DNA of 64,000 bases from Sorghum bicolor (Eukaryota; Streptophyta; Magnoliopsida; Poales; Poaceae): assembly GCF_000003195.3 (NCBI RefSeq), contig NC_012879.2:22354844-22418843 (forward strand), given 5' to 3'. The notes below the pieces were generated by a model. The model saw only the letters and a list, made by a program, of their open reading frames with translations, did no database searches and had not been told where the DNA came from. Below are positions 1 through 10,476 of this stretch, one piece after another (positions within the stretch are counted from its first letter, which is position 1; each line of letters opens with the position of its first letter). The position numbers and the translations under genes were made by a program.

Positions 1-4
1 TTGC

Positions 5-529
5 CTATGCTAATAAATCCATAGCAAGTTTGACTTGTCCCTCCGATGTTGATGGATTAGTCGTCATCGGTGTGGATTGTGCATTAGTCATCCCTAATGT
101 GCTTGGAGGGGAAGTAACTTCTGTACCCGCAACGGCCGTAGTAGCCGATGGAGCCGTAACCACCGATGACCCTGGCTGATGATAGGCAGGACCCACATAA
201 GATGATGGTACTTGTCCTTCTTTGAAAGTTCTAGCCACAACATTGAAAACCGTATTGGACAGTACACCAGATTGGTTGATCAGAGCATGGTTGACAGCGC
301 TATCAACCATCTCTTGCAATTTACCACGATTGGCTTCAAAAGTTATTTGCCGAGGTGCCAGTAATGCTTCCTTTTGGATCACCTCACCACTCCTATTGAT
401 ACTGAAGGATTTCAAGCATAGCTGCTTGTAGTCCTCCATGGCTTTTGCCATAGCTTGCTTATGTTCATCTCTTAGATTGGCTTCCGTCACGGGGTTGACG
501 TTCTCCAAGTCGAAATTGGTGTTCGACAT
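5..529 (-). CDS. Gag-like N-terminal fragment of Gypsy element
   Basis: An open frame of about 174 codons starts at an ATG (complement of 527-529) 48 bases inside the LTR and ends at a TAG at 5-7, just before the window edge. A longer frame to 571 would need a TTG start inside the leader, so I prefer the ATG. The protein is hydrophilic. It has a charged helical stretch near the start (RDEHKQAMAKAMEDY), then NQSGVLSNTVFNVVARTFKEG, then a Pro/Ser/Thr-rich tail. This resembles the head of grass Tat-type Gag proteins, which build the virus-like particle, but no zinc knuckle or capsid core is visible here. Whether the TAG is a lesion or the natural end cannot be judged because the sequence stops. 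Confidence 0.5.
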   Translation of the reverse strand: MSNTNFDLENVNPVTEANLRDEHKQAMAKAMEDYKQLCLKSFSINRSGEVIQKEALLAPRQITFEANRGKLQEMVDSAVNHALINQSGVLSNTVFNVVARTFKEGQVPSSYVGPAYHQPGSSVVTAPSATTAVAGTEVTSPPSTLGMTNAQSTPMTTNPSTSEGQVKLAMDLLA

Positions 530-552
530 GTTGATCTTGATTTTGAATCTTT

Positions 553-571
553 GTCCCACTAGGCGTGCCAA
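553..571 (-). other. Putative primer binding site
   Basis: Directly inside the LTR, the minus strand reads TTTGGCACGCCTAGTGGGAC. Many grass Gypsy elements carry a TTGGCRCGCC-type sequence at this place. I cannot name the tRNA. Confidence 0.4.
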
Positions 572-577
572 AAGATG

Positions 578-1305
578 TGTTGATGCAAAAGCTGATCTGC
601 AAACACAAAGGGCTAATACCCGATTTAAACGTAAAGGCGTGCCAGCCGATTTGACCTTACAATCGACAAAGGTGGTAACTCGAACACTTTGGTCCCGACA
701 ACAGCGATGCGCCCGGATGTCACGGCCAAGAGGTGCTCACGCGGAACTTGAGAACACACCGAGTTTGCATCGACGAATTCCTAAGAACTCGTAATAAAAG
801 GTAAAATATGACGAAGTCGTCGAAAAAGTAGATGCTAGAATATGTGTAAAAACTTGTGTTTGATTGATTGATAGATTGATATTACATCACCACGGGGTCT
901 ATATTTATACCCTGCTCACAAGAGTTACGACTAGACACATCTAGGAATTGAGTTCTAAATTAAACGGAATCTGTATACAAAACAAACTCTAATAACTATG
1001 AAAAGCATTAAATTATCTTCCACAACCGATCGGCACATCGCCATGAATCGGTTGACAAACCCTGCGCCCTTTTCCATGATCATCGGCAAACCACTTTCCA
1101 TGGCCATCAGCAGCCATCAACACTAGTCATCGGCATGAATCCATCACCACTTCTAGACTTGGTCATATCCCGTCGTTCTTACATCGGCACCAACCCTCAT
1201 CGGTAACTCTGCTGTAGACCAGTCTCCACTTTTCCGCTTGCCGATCTATACCTCAGTAACTCTAGATACGCACCCAGAGAAACGTGTCCAAAAACGGTGT
1301 CAACA
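578..1305 (-). repeat. 5' LTR (728 bp) of the truncated Gypsy element
   Basis: On the minus strand it starts TGTTGACACCG at 1305 and ends GCATCAACA at 578. Its outer edge is set by the sudden return of family-B LTR sequence at 1306, its inner edge by the leader. A minus-strand TATA-type stretch (TATAAATATAG) lies near 900-910. The decayed LTR at 60107-61168 shares its inner edge, including the words around 630-670. Confidence 0.85.
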
Positions 1306-2513
1306 AATATGAATAATAAGTGATAGAGGATAAATAAGAATTCATGGCCATAAGATAAACATGATAATCATCATTGGATTACTCTAAGTCTATAGCACTA
1401 GCATGGTATTAGGACAAACTACAATAATTAATCCTAAGTATTCTAACTATATTGTCAAAGCATACATTGATTAGTGCAAGTACACTTAGCATCATCTGCT
1501 CTACAATCCTTATAATCGGGAGAAGGAATACAAAGGACTCAACAAGACTATCACTCTAGTGATCTACCTCAAGCTCCGGACTATAAGGGGTAATCACAGA
1601 TAAATACGGTCTAGGCACCTCGCCTACACAATATCTATCACTTACCCATCGGCCTAATGAGTAAGCACTATATGATCCCATGCATAAACATAATTCTAAT
1701 CGAACTACACTAAGCAAATAATCAAAGTAGACTAAGAACAATATAATTGAGAACATAAGCAAATAGAATAAAGTCAATTCTGATATAATCAAATAGATCA
1801 AAGTCATATTCATATTAGCAAGAACTAATATAAATATAACAAAGAGAATAAGAGTTTACCAAGAACTGAAGATTGATTCGGACTCCAAGATTAACTTGAC
1901 TCCTTCAAGATCTATTCCTATGTAGCCATACTAAAGAACTATAGAGATCTAATTGAGATGGTGGCTAAGAATCCTATAGAGACAGATCCATTCGAGGGAC
2001 CCCTCTCTATCTAATTCTTCTCTTGATCTTCTCAGAGAATAATTATGAACTCCTCCGCTAAGGGGGGTGCAGGGTCTAGATTTATAGCCCCCTAGGAAGC
2101 ACCACAGCCCTTGGATCAAACTGACTTAAACGTGCGCTTATGATTAATCCTCAAAGTTGGTGGAGGAAAAATCCGCGAGAATGAATCTGATTAGCCTCTG
2201 CCCCTGGGCAGCCGCCCCTGATAGGGTGGGGTGCCTGCCCCTGCCCTACGGCAGGTGGGACCCACCTTTTAGGTGGTGTCTTCCCGAACCTTCTGGAGTA
2301 TTCCTAAGTTGACGTTTCACATATTCTCTCTATGTAAATCTAACATGTGGACCTCCTTTTGTTCTTATTCTGATAACCCCCTGTAGAAATAGATAATCAC
2401 CAAAACTTGTGGAATTCTGTTAGTGATAACCCCTATAGCTAGATAGTATTATGATTTAAGTCCTTTATCATGCTATGTTGACGATTAAAAAGAGTACATA
2501 TCTACCGTCAACA
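1306..2513 (-). repeat. 3' LTR of element B, interrupted
   Basis: Matches 7800-9092 along its length and ends ACCGTCAACA at 2513. The missing 363 bases correspond to 7437-7799 and lie left of the inserted Gypsy element. A minus-strand TATA box (TATAAAT, 2080-2086) and a GC-rich stretch upstream of it (about 2198-2270) mark U3. It lacks about 90 bases present in the other LTR (see 7992-8085). Confidence 0.9.
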
Positions 2514-2529
2514 AACTCCCCCGAGCTTA
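2514..2529 (-). other. Polypurine tract of element B
   Basis: The minus strand reads AAGCTCGGGGGAGTT directly before the LTR start. This is the plus-strand primer site expected for reverse transcription. Confidence 0.85.
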
Positions 2530-4850
2530 CCTTCTCATCACTAAGCAAAGATAGACTCAGTGATGGATCTGGAGTTGCTACAATACTTTCACGCCTCACA
2601 AGTACATAAGCGTTCAAACAAGGACTCTCCTCTGGATTAGAGTGAACTATTCTTACTCAAGACTCACCCATATTACCTTTAACCATGGAGCTTATAGCTA
2701 TCACTTAGGTCTCGGGTAGTTGAAAGACAGAACAGTTAAGTTGAGCACTTGCTACTCACCCTTTGATCAACTATTATTCCAGAGTTGTTGCAAGATTTTA
2801 AAATAAAACTCAGAGTTTCCTTGCATTGCACTTTCCAGTCTCTCATATGTGGTATTTTTTGATCCTCTCGAGGGCAAGTGAGTATACCTCTTCTCTCTCA
2901 CCCTACTTCTAATTGGCTTATGTGGAGCTCATAGGTGGGAAAGATGATTCAAACCTACTTACATGTATTTCATAGTTAAACCATGGATCTAGAGAAACTA
3001 ATTTTATAATCAAGTCATATGTGCATGTGAGTGAAGTGAATGATAAGAATGAAAGGGGCAATGAGGGGTGATAACTGATGGTGAATATCTAGTTCTACAT
3101 TTGCTCCTTGGGGATAACATACCTCCCTAATCTGAGAATAAGGATTTGGCTGTCTTTCTTTTATTTTGCATTGGGACTTTTGTCCTCTTTATTTCTTTTC
3201 TTATTTTTTTATGAGATCAGCCATCCCTTTTAATGCACTAATAACAATAGGGAGTATCAACTGAAGTAATTGGAGCTTTATTGGATAAGTAGAATAAGAC
3301 ATAATGGCAATGGATATTTTTGGGTATTCCCTCCTAGTGTAGGAGTAGAACATTTTCTAAGTGGATGAAGGAATGCGTACTCCAATGGTAGGAGCAGCAT
3401 CGGTGCGTGTTTCTAGGATAGAAACAACACAGAGTGTAGTGCATATATGTGGGTGATACTTCTAGGAACAGAAGTAGCACATAGTGAATGTGGTGGATGT
3501 AAGTGGGTGCATACTTCTTAGGACAGAAGTAGCTAAGATCAATGGATGGAGAGCACATAATATTGACTTTAACTCCATGACTATTTCCTTAGGGTCTACA
3601 CAGCTTAACTACCCTCAATGCTTATAGGCTGAAATATAAGTGGAGGTTTTCCTAATCTAGCAAGCATGAGTATTTGGCTGTGGTAGGAATTTAAACTCTT
3701 GTCATAAAGGAACTCATATGTAGCAATTTAAGATTTTCAAAATAAAATTCTCTAGAACTCTAGTGATCTCTAGGAGCAAGATTGATAGCAGCTCAAAACC
3801 TTCTCATATCATATCTGTCAACTACCTAGACTTAGATCAAGCATTCGCAACCCACAGGTTTTAGGCTCAGAGCAAAATCTTATTAAGTCTAAACAGTTGT
3901 GTCTAAAAGTCAGGAGAGTACAAGGTTGAAAGTTAGATACTTGCAAAGAATTATGTCAGAGCAACAGGCAGTGAAGGCGTACTGATCCTCCTAGAGTGTC
4001 GTGGGTACTTGTTGTCAGAAATAGCACTTGCCTGATGTAGACAGTACTCCGACAGGGGACATGACGTGCTTCTGCTTGTTAATTCTTTTTTATCCTTTAA
4101 AGCCTATGAAGCTCATATAGACAACAAAGCTCGTGGAACTGATTAAGTGTTAGTAATAAACCCCTAAGCCTTGGGAGTCTAGAACTTTTTTATACCCATT
4201 TATCTTTTATCAGGATCAAAGTATTTATATACTTTTCATTTATGATATGTAGACAGGGAAATAAATAAGCTAAAAATTATTTTTGTGCCTCTATAGTAGA
4301 TAAGTATGTGAGGTGTGCATTACATATTAGATACATGGGGCTTAGCAATTTTCTAGATCCAATATAAAACATATTTATTTTCTTTTCTAATGTAGCAATA
4401 AAAATAAAGATGCAACTACTAATGCAATTAAGAGAAGTAAATATGCATAAAGAAAATTTCACATAAAATACCAAGTTACCTCTTGGCACGGCGTTCGGGG
4501 ATTTAAGTCCTCCGAACAGGACCTTCTTGATTGCTCACTGATCGAGGGGTGCATCGGACGGCGCCACAAGTGCTATGTCCTATGGAGGATTTAATTATGA
4601 ATTTACCTTGGGTTTCCATACCTGCCTTATAGGTGATGGCGACTTGGAGGAGAGAGTGTCTAGAATCACTTCTTCTTCTGCTGGTTCCTCCTCCTTGACA
4701 GGATTCTCATTAGGGTATCATTATTCGAATCTTGAAACCTCTCCTTCATAGTCAACCCATCCATCTACAACATTCTTTTTTTTCTGGTGGCGAATATGTC
4801 ACCTTCTCCTTGACCTATTCTTCTTGGGATCTTCCTCAATTATATAATTG
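2530..4850 (-). other. Non-coding 3' zone of element B
   Basis: About 2.3 kb without a credible gene; the short frames here have no family features. It aligns by eye, in reverse, with X (15640-16089, 50740-50920 and 59241-60106) and more loosely with the 3' zones of P1 and P2. It is therefore an inherited part of this group of elements rather than random filler. It contains a row of five palindromes (3331-3531). Confidence 0.7.
3331..3531. repeat. Row of five short palindromes (element B)
   Basis: Perfect inverted repeats: CTCCTA-gtg-TAGGAG (3331-3345), CTCC...GGAG (3380-3394), GTTTCTA-gga-TAGAAAC (3409-3425), TACTTCT-n6-AGAAGTA (3457-3476) and TACTTCT-n6-AGAAGTA (3512-3531). They are spaced about 30 to 55 bases apart. 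Related palindromes lie in the same order in X at 59557-59728. The function is unknown. Confidence 0.75.
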
Positions 4851-4854
4851 CTAT

Positions 4855-5290
4855 TGAAATGCAGGTGTACCTTTTCTAAGGGGAATTAGAAATGGACCTC
4901 CCTTGTTCCAATCTATATGATGGCCTTGGTAGTGTTGAGGAACGGTCTTCCTTGGATGATGGGTGGATCATATTCTTATCCCATGTCAACGACCAAGAAG
5001 TCAGTGGGGACGTAGTGGTCTTCAATCTGGACAAGGACGTTTTTGGCTATCCCACCCACGAAGCGAAAAGACTAGTCTGCCAACTACAGCTGCGCATAGG
5101 TACGGTCCATAGGCATAGTACTTTATAGAAATTCATATGTTACCTTGGCCATGATGTTCATGCTTGATCCGGTGTCACACATAGTGTTGTAGAAGTAGCA
5201 TCTATTGATGGAGCAGAGAATGGTTGAGACACCTAGATCGTCCTTCTTGATTAGATGTGGAGACTTGAGTAGGTGGTCATACTCCATGTA
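4855..5290 (-). pseudogene. Second retropepsin-like remnant in element B
   Basis: One minus-strand frame across this stretch reads as an aspartic protease broken by about five stop codons. It has a lead-in LIKKDDLGVSTI, the active-site box CDTGSSMNIM (complement of 5165-5179 for CDTGS), then VGGIAKNVLVQIEDHYVP, and the carboxy-terminal box IIQGRPFLNTTKAI. Retropepsins cut the Gag-Pol polyprotein. A separate protease carboxy-terminal half lies just upstream in element B (5373-5675), so the domain occurs twice. The order fits either a local duplication followed by divergence or recombination between two related elements. No restored product is implied; the frame is dead. Confidence 0.6.
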
Positions 5291-5372
5291 GATTGCAGTG
5301 ACCGTCTATGTTGTCTTAATCTTCTAGGCCTTCTGTTTGCCTTTGTTCTTGGTCTTGGCCTTGTTCTAGATG

Positions 5373-7111
5373 TTACTCTTGTTCATACCATCGAACTGTC
5401 TCCTTCTGAGCAGGGATTGACAATGTCTTGTTCTTGAAAGAAAAGGCTTCCCTGTTGCCCTTGATGTTGAAAGTGATCTTGGCATTACTGGCGTAGATGA
5501 TAGCTCCAGCAGTGTTCAAGAATGGTCGTCCCAAAATGATAGGCGACCTCTCATCGATACCAGTGTTCACCACTGTGAAGTCTATAGGTACGTACGAGTT
5601 GCCTACTCGCACGTAGATCTCTTCCATGATTCCCATGGGGTAGCAGAGTGACTGATCTACAAGTTGCAAACACATGGTTGTGCGTGATAAAGGATAATTG
5701 AAAATTGTTTCTTATATCACCTTAGGCATGATGTTGATGCTGTCACTAAAGTCACAGATTGCCTAGTCAAAGTTTGTACTTCCAATGGAGGTCGGAATAA
5801 TTGGCCTCCCTGGATCACCGTTCTTGGTTGGTAGAGACGAGTCTAACCATGTTCCTTTCGGGGAGTCACTCCAATAGCTTCCTGCATTAAAGATGTCTAC
5901 AAGATTTGCAGTTTCTAATTCTCGTGGCTGTCCAGGAATCTTACCTTTATCGTTGGCGGTAGCAAAAGGAGCAAGCTGTTGTAACTGGGATTCTAGCATC
6001 TTATTAAAGCTAAGTTGAATCTTGATAGCATTTGAAAAACTTTCCATTCTAATACTAATTGACTCCAAAGTTTTATCATTAAATGCTAGTTTCTTAGATA
6101 GGCTATCCATTAACTTGCCTTGATTAAGCACTAACTATCTTAAAGGTGGTTGATTAGTGTTATTATAAGAATTATTACCTTGGTAATTACCTGAGTAGTT
6201 AGGTCGTTGTTGCTCACTCCAACATTGATTTTGCTGAGGACGGTAGTAGTTGTTGTTGATGATGTAGTTCACATCCTCCCTCAGCTCTAGGCCGTTGGTA
6301 CCTAAGTGCCCAGTTTCTCCACACTCTTCACAAGTCATGCCAGAATCATGGATGTGCTTGACTTTCTTCTTTTCAACGGTTCTTTCGTCAAGTCTTTTCA
6401 TCAGCAGGTCCATCTTGGCAGCTAACATGTCTACCTCCTTGAGCTGGTGCATTCCTCCACCTCTCTAGTAGGTCTAAGTTCTTTCTTCACTCCAACCTTG
6501 ATTGGAGGCCATCTTTTCCAAAATAGCAGTGGCTTGAGAGATAGTAAGTGATAAGAATGCTCCTCCAGCAGCAGCATCCATGGTTTCACGAGTGTTGTTG
6601 CTGAGCCCATGATAGAATGTCTGCATGAGCAGCCAATTCTCCATCCCATGATGAGGACATTCGAGTATGTAGTCTTGAAAGCGCTCCTATGCTTTTGGGA
6701 CTATCTCATCATGTTGTTGCTAAAAGCTCGATATCTTCCCACGCAGAGCATTAGTCTTGCTTGTGGGAAAGAACTTCACTAGGAAATTAGTGGAACATAG
6801 TGCCCACATAGTATTGTTCTCCTTGTTGGCGTAGAACCATTACTTCGCTTCCCCAAGAGTGAGAATGGGAAAAGGTGAAGTAATATATCATCTCTAGGAA
6901 CGTCCTCGATAGTGAAAGTGTTGCAGATCTCCAGGAAGTGTTGGAGATGAGCACTAGCATCTTCATGGGCCTTCCCATAGAACTAGCTTGCTTACACCAT
7001 ATTGATTAGTGCTGGCTTGAGCTCAAATGATCCATTAATGTCCATAGCTGGTCCAATACGAATGTTGGCCGTAGTGGGAGCTGAGAACTCATGAAGTGAC
7101 TTGTCAGCCAT
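5373..7111 (-). pseudogene. Decayed gag-protease of element B (Athila-like)
   Basis: The frame starts at an ATG (complement of 7109-7111) with MADKSLHEFSAPTTANI, the type of start I know from grass Athila-like Gag. It continues in pieces: the capsid-like part around 6430-6980 (words like ECPHHGMENWLL and QTFYHGLS, also found in P1 and P2), a partial zinc knuckle CEECGETGHLGTN (about 6310-6340, last Cys missing), and a protease end with MCLQLVDQS and IILGRPFLNTAGAI (5373-5675). Several stops and frameshifts break it, for example a stop soon after INMV near the start. Gag forms the particle and the protease matures it. In P the same two domains form one frame, which supports reading these pieces as one former gene. 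Confidence 0.75.
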
Positions 7112-7411
7112 GACGTCAATCTCAGGTTACAAACTTTGAGTAGGTTGATCTTCTAACTCAGGAGGATTGGCAAGCTGAGATGTTAATGATGTTGATTGGT
7201 TCGTTCTCAACCTAGCCTTTATCTTCCTGATCAATGTCTCTGGATTATCAATGAAGTTATTTGGGAGATTAAACTTGTTCATACATTACCCTGCATATGA
7301 TAAAAATAGACAAAAAAGACAAGGGTAAAGCTGCACGAGTGAGAAGGGTGGATGGTGCTCAATCCATGAGTTGATGCAGTGATGCTCATTATCCATTATT
7401 GCTTTCACCTT

Positions 7412-7428
7412 CCTCGGCAACGGCACCA
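7412..7428 (-). other. Primer binding site of element B (tRNA-Asp type)
   Basis: The minus strand reads TGGTGCCGTTGCCGAGG, two mismatches from the plant tRNA-Asp complement TGGCGCCGTTGCCGGGG. It lies 8 bases inside the LTR. Confidence 0.85.
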
Positions 7429-7436
7429 CAAATGCT

Positions 7437-9092
7437 TGTTGACACTTCTTAACGCAACTACTAAAAATAGACTTCTAAACCTGTCCCTAGCAATGGCATC
7501 ATAATACTTAACATTACTCAAGCTAGGTTGTCAACCCTAACATGATGTAGAAGTGCTGGTATTAAATCTATATGCTTTTCTAAAAATAAATAAATAAATA
7601 AAGGATCCACAAGCGCATAGATAATACCGATGTAGCATTTTAACTAGGAGTATTCCATGTATCTTTATTTATATTTTTAACACTGGGAAGGGACTTGTAA
7701 TGGATAATGAGCAATGAGCACTCATGTAATCATGGAGACCTTAACCATGTCTTTACCTATCTCTCATGCAGGGTAAGTGTCACATAAGATAAATATATGA
7801 ATATGAATAATATTTGACAGAGGATAAATAAGAATTCATAGCCATAAGATAAACATGATAATCATATCAATTAGATTACTCTAAGTCTATAGCACTAGCA
7901 TGGTATTAGGACAATCTACAAGAATAAATCCTAAGTATTCAAACTATACTATCAAAGCATACATTGATTAGTGCAAGTACACTTAGTATCATCACTAGAA
8001 AAAGGTTATATCTATGCATAGTGATATTAGCAAGAAAGATCATGAACATAGCAATTACTTCCCTATAATAATGGTGCTCCACAAGCCTTATAGTCGGGAG
8101 AAGAAATACAAAGGACTCAACAAGACTGTCACTCCCGCGATCTACCTCAAGCTCCAGACTAGCTATAAGGGGTAATCGCAGATAAATACAGTCTAGGCAC
8201 CTCACCTACACAATATATATCACTTACCCATCGGCCTAATGAGTAAGTGCTATACGATCCTATGCATAAACATAATTCTAATCTAACTACGCTAAGCATA
8301 TAATCAAAGTAGACTAAGAATAATATAATTGAGAACATAAGCAAATAGAATAGAGTCAATTCCGATATAATCAAATAGATTAAAGTCATATTCATAGTAG
8401 CAAGAACTAATATAAATATAACAAAGAGAATAAGAGTTTACCAAGAACTGAAGATTGATCCGGACTCCAAGATTAACTTGACTCCTTCTAGATCTATTGC
8501 TATGTAGCTATATTGAAGAACTATAGATATCTAATTGAGATGGTAGCTAAGAATCATATAGAGACAGATCCATTTGAGGGACCCCTCTCTATCTAATTAT
8601 TCTCTTGATCTTCTAAGACAATAATAATGAACTCCTCCTCTAGGGGGGTCAAGGTCTTTATTTATAGCCCCCAAAGAAGCACCACGACCCTTGGATCAAA
8701 CCGACTTACACGTGCACTTAAGATTAATCCTTAAAGTTGGTGGAGGTAGAATTCGCGAGAATGAATCTGATTGGCCTCTGCCTCCAGGTGGCCACCCCTA
8801 ATAGGGTGGGGCGCCCACCCCTGCCCTATGGTAGGTGGGCCCCACCTTTCAGGTGGTGTCTTCCCAAACCTTCTAGAGTATTCTAGAGTTGACGTTTCAC
8901 GTAATCTCTCTATGTAAATCTAACATGTGGACCTCCTTTTGTTCTTATTCTGATAACCCCTATAGAAATAGACAATCACAAAAACTTGTGGAATTCTGTT
9001 AGTGATAACCCCTATAGCTAGATAGTATTCTGATTTAAGTCCTTTCTCATGCTATGTTGACGGATAAAAAGAGTACTTATCTACTGTCAACA
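7437..9092 (-). repeat. 5' LTR of element B (1656 bp)
   Basis: On the minus strand it starts TGTTGACAGTAG at 9092 and ends AAGTGTCAACA at 7437. A TATA box (TATAAAT, 8660-8666) lies downstream of a GC-rich U3 block (about 8775-8850). The conserved R-U5 block shared with the other LTRs lies at about 8126-8212. Compared with the partner LTR it has about 90 extra bases near 7992-8085, starting with the inverted repeat ATCACTA...TAGTGAT. A relic primer site sits at 7485-7501. Confidence 0.9.
7485..7501 (-). other. Relic primer binding site inside an LTR
   Basis: CCCTAGCAATGGCATCA on the plus strand differs from the tRNA-Asp site complement CCCCGGCAACGGCACCA at four places, all C-to-T or G-to-A. 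The intact counterpart is at 63153-63169 in X', in the same position relative to the LTR end. Confidence 0.6.
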
Positions 9093-9103
9093 ATAATACC
9101 ACT

Positions 9104-10092
9104 TTGGGAGGTGTTTTCCTTTCTTTATCCATTAGTGAGGTGAGGTTTGTCCTTATTATTAGTGGACACAATCCTTGCACTAGCCTTCATGATGAAATCC
9201 TAGAGGTAGAGAAGGAATCATCCCCCAAATTAGAAGAGGAAGTTTGCGTAGCCACTTTGCAAACATTCCAATCCTATGATTTGGCTATCCATCCCAAACT
9301 AGAAGTACTCCAAAATCCTCTAAAGGAAGAAGTAATTCTACCTTTAGAAATCCTTTTCAATGATTTTGGGAGGAGTTTAAACTTCTCACTTCATAAGAGA
9401 TCTTTTAGTGCTTATGTTTGAATCTTCAAAATAGATTTCTTAGAAAGCTTTTCAAATATAATCCCTTTGAAGGACAATTAGAAAGACTCAAGGATGGCAT
9501 GTCAAGTGATGCCATAGAAGGAGAGTGATGCCATCTAGAAGCCACTCTTATCCTCTCCCCTTCTATGCCCACATTAGATATAGAATACGAACCCATCTCT
9601 AAATCCATCCTTGACCACTATGGCTTGTTCTATGCTCTTTCTCCTAAACCTCCTGATGATTATAGAAATCCATCTAGATATCACATGCATAGGAATCATC
9701 AAGACCATATAGAAGATCGAGAAGAACAACATCCATGGCTGGAGAGCATTAAAAACCAATGTGCTATTGCCATTAAATGGATGGACAAGGCCTTAGATAA
9801 GATCAATTCAAGAGATGATCCAAGGAAATTTTTTGACATACATGTCAAGTCATCCTTGGAAGTAGAAAATGATGGAGTCTTCAATAAGCAAGGAAGCTAC
9901 TTCATTAACACCCCATCAGTCCCTTGCTCATATGAAAAATCTCCTGATTCACTTAGTCTCTCTAACATTGCCCCACATGAGATCTTCAACCCCCTCATGC
10001 TCCCTGTTCCTAAAGTTTTTGAAAGGGTGGTTGTAGACAGATATGCGTATCATAAATATTGTAGATCTCGTTGTGGTGAATCTTGGGAGTAG
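9104..10092 (+). pseudogene. Unidentified ORF of element X
   Basis: Two open stretches in different frames (9104-9421, and 9565-10092 with upstream continuation through a stop near 9527) look like one former protein. The first has acidic and helical text (HDEILEVEKESSPKLEEEV); the second has FYALSPKPPDDYRNPS, EEQHPWLESIKNQCAIA and a carboxy end with ERVVVDRYAYHKYCRS. X' carries a clear relative on the minus strand (62189-62425; shared words SPSMP, PISK and DGM.SD.IEGE). I do not recognise a catalytic domain, zinc knuckle or membrane segment. In position it could be the second ORF or a gag of a non-autonomous element. At least one frameshift and one stop break it. Confidence 0.55.
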
Positions 10093-10396
10093 TACACTTA
10101 GATTGGTGTTAGGAGGGGAAACCACTTCACAAAACCACATCTTGAAGGTTTCCTAAGGACAAGCTTAGTGTCCTAAAACAAGCACTATTTAGACCATGAC
10201 ACGAGTGTTTCTACTGCACTACCCTTGTTAATTGAGCATAGAATTATAATTATCAAAATATTCAATCAAGTATTCTTGTCACTAGCCTTACCAGGTTTGG
10301 AGCAAAAGATCAAAGAAGTGACAAATGCAAGGTATGTCCAACCAATCATTATGCAACATTGAATTAATTTCAACCAATCTTGATTTTTGCAAAACT

Positions 10397-10409
10397 CAAG
10401 CTTGGGGGA
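10397..10409 (+). other. Internal polypurine-like motif of element X
   Basis: CAAGCTTGGGGGA, about 305 bases after the ORF stop. It is identical in its core to the terminal polypurine tract of family P. Confidence 0.5.
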
Positions 10410-10476
10410 TATGCTTCCATAGATACATCTCTTGCCCTGTTGCTACATCATTTGCAAAACAATAGTCATGCTCTAT

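Larger units (their letters stand above)
1..1305 (-). mobile_element. Ty3/Gypsy LTR retrotransposon, 5' part only, cut by the window start
   Basis: Read on the minus strand, an LTR with TGTTGA...TCAACA ends (578-1305) is followed by a short leader with a primer-site-like stretch and a gag-like reading frame that runs to the window edge. The rest of the element lies outside. It interrupts the 3' LTR of the next element: sequence from 1306 onward matches 7800 onward in that element's other LTR. The right target-site copy should be AATAT (1306-1310); its partner is off-window. The LTR is rich in CATCGGC/GCCGATT words, which I associate with grass Tat/RIRE2-like Gypsy elements; that lineage call is an inference. 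Confidence 0.8.
1306..9092 (-). mobile_element. Element B: Athila-like gag/protease-only LTR element
   Basis: Two LTR copies (1306-2513, truncated on its left by the element above, and 7437-9092) flank a 4.9-kb interior. Minus orientation follows from the tRNA-Asp-type primer site next to the right LTR (7412-7428) and the polypurine tract next to the left LTR (2514-2529). The interior holds a decayed gag-protease, a second protease-like remnant and a long non-coding 3' zone. No reverse transcriptase or integrase motif is seen, so it was non-autonomous or has lost pol. The right flank is ATAAT (9093-9097); the matching left copy is outside the window. Confidence 0.85.
9093..10476 (+). mobile_element. 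Element X, fragment 1 (interior with ORF)
   Basis: Interior of an old plus-strand LTR element. It resumes at 13891 after a solo-LTR insertion, at 50470 after the copia insertion and at 59241 after P2. Its ORF region and the AGCTTGGGGGA motif behind it match X' on the opposite strand (61350-62500). The start of X lies left of element B or was lost. Confidence 0.65.

Noticed and set aside
4892..5128. Plus-strand frame of 78 codons in element B
   Set aside because: It is the antisense shadow of the decayed protease on the minus strand.
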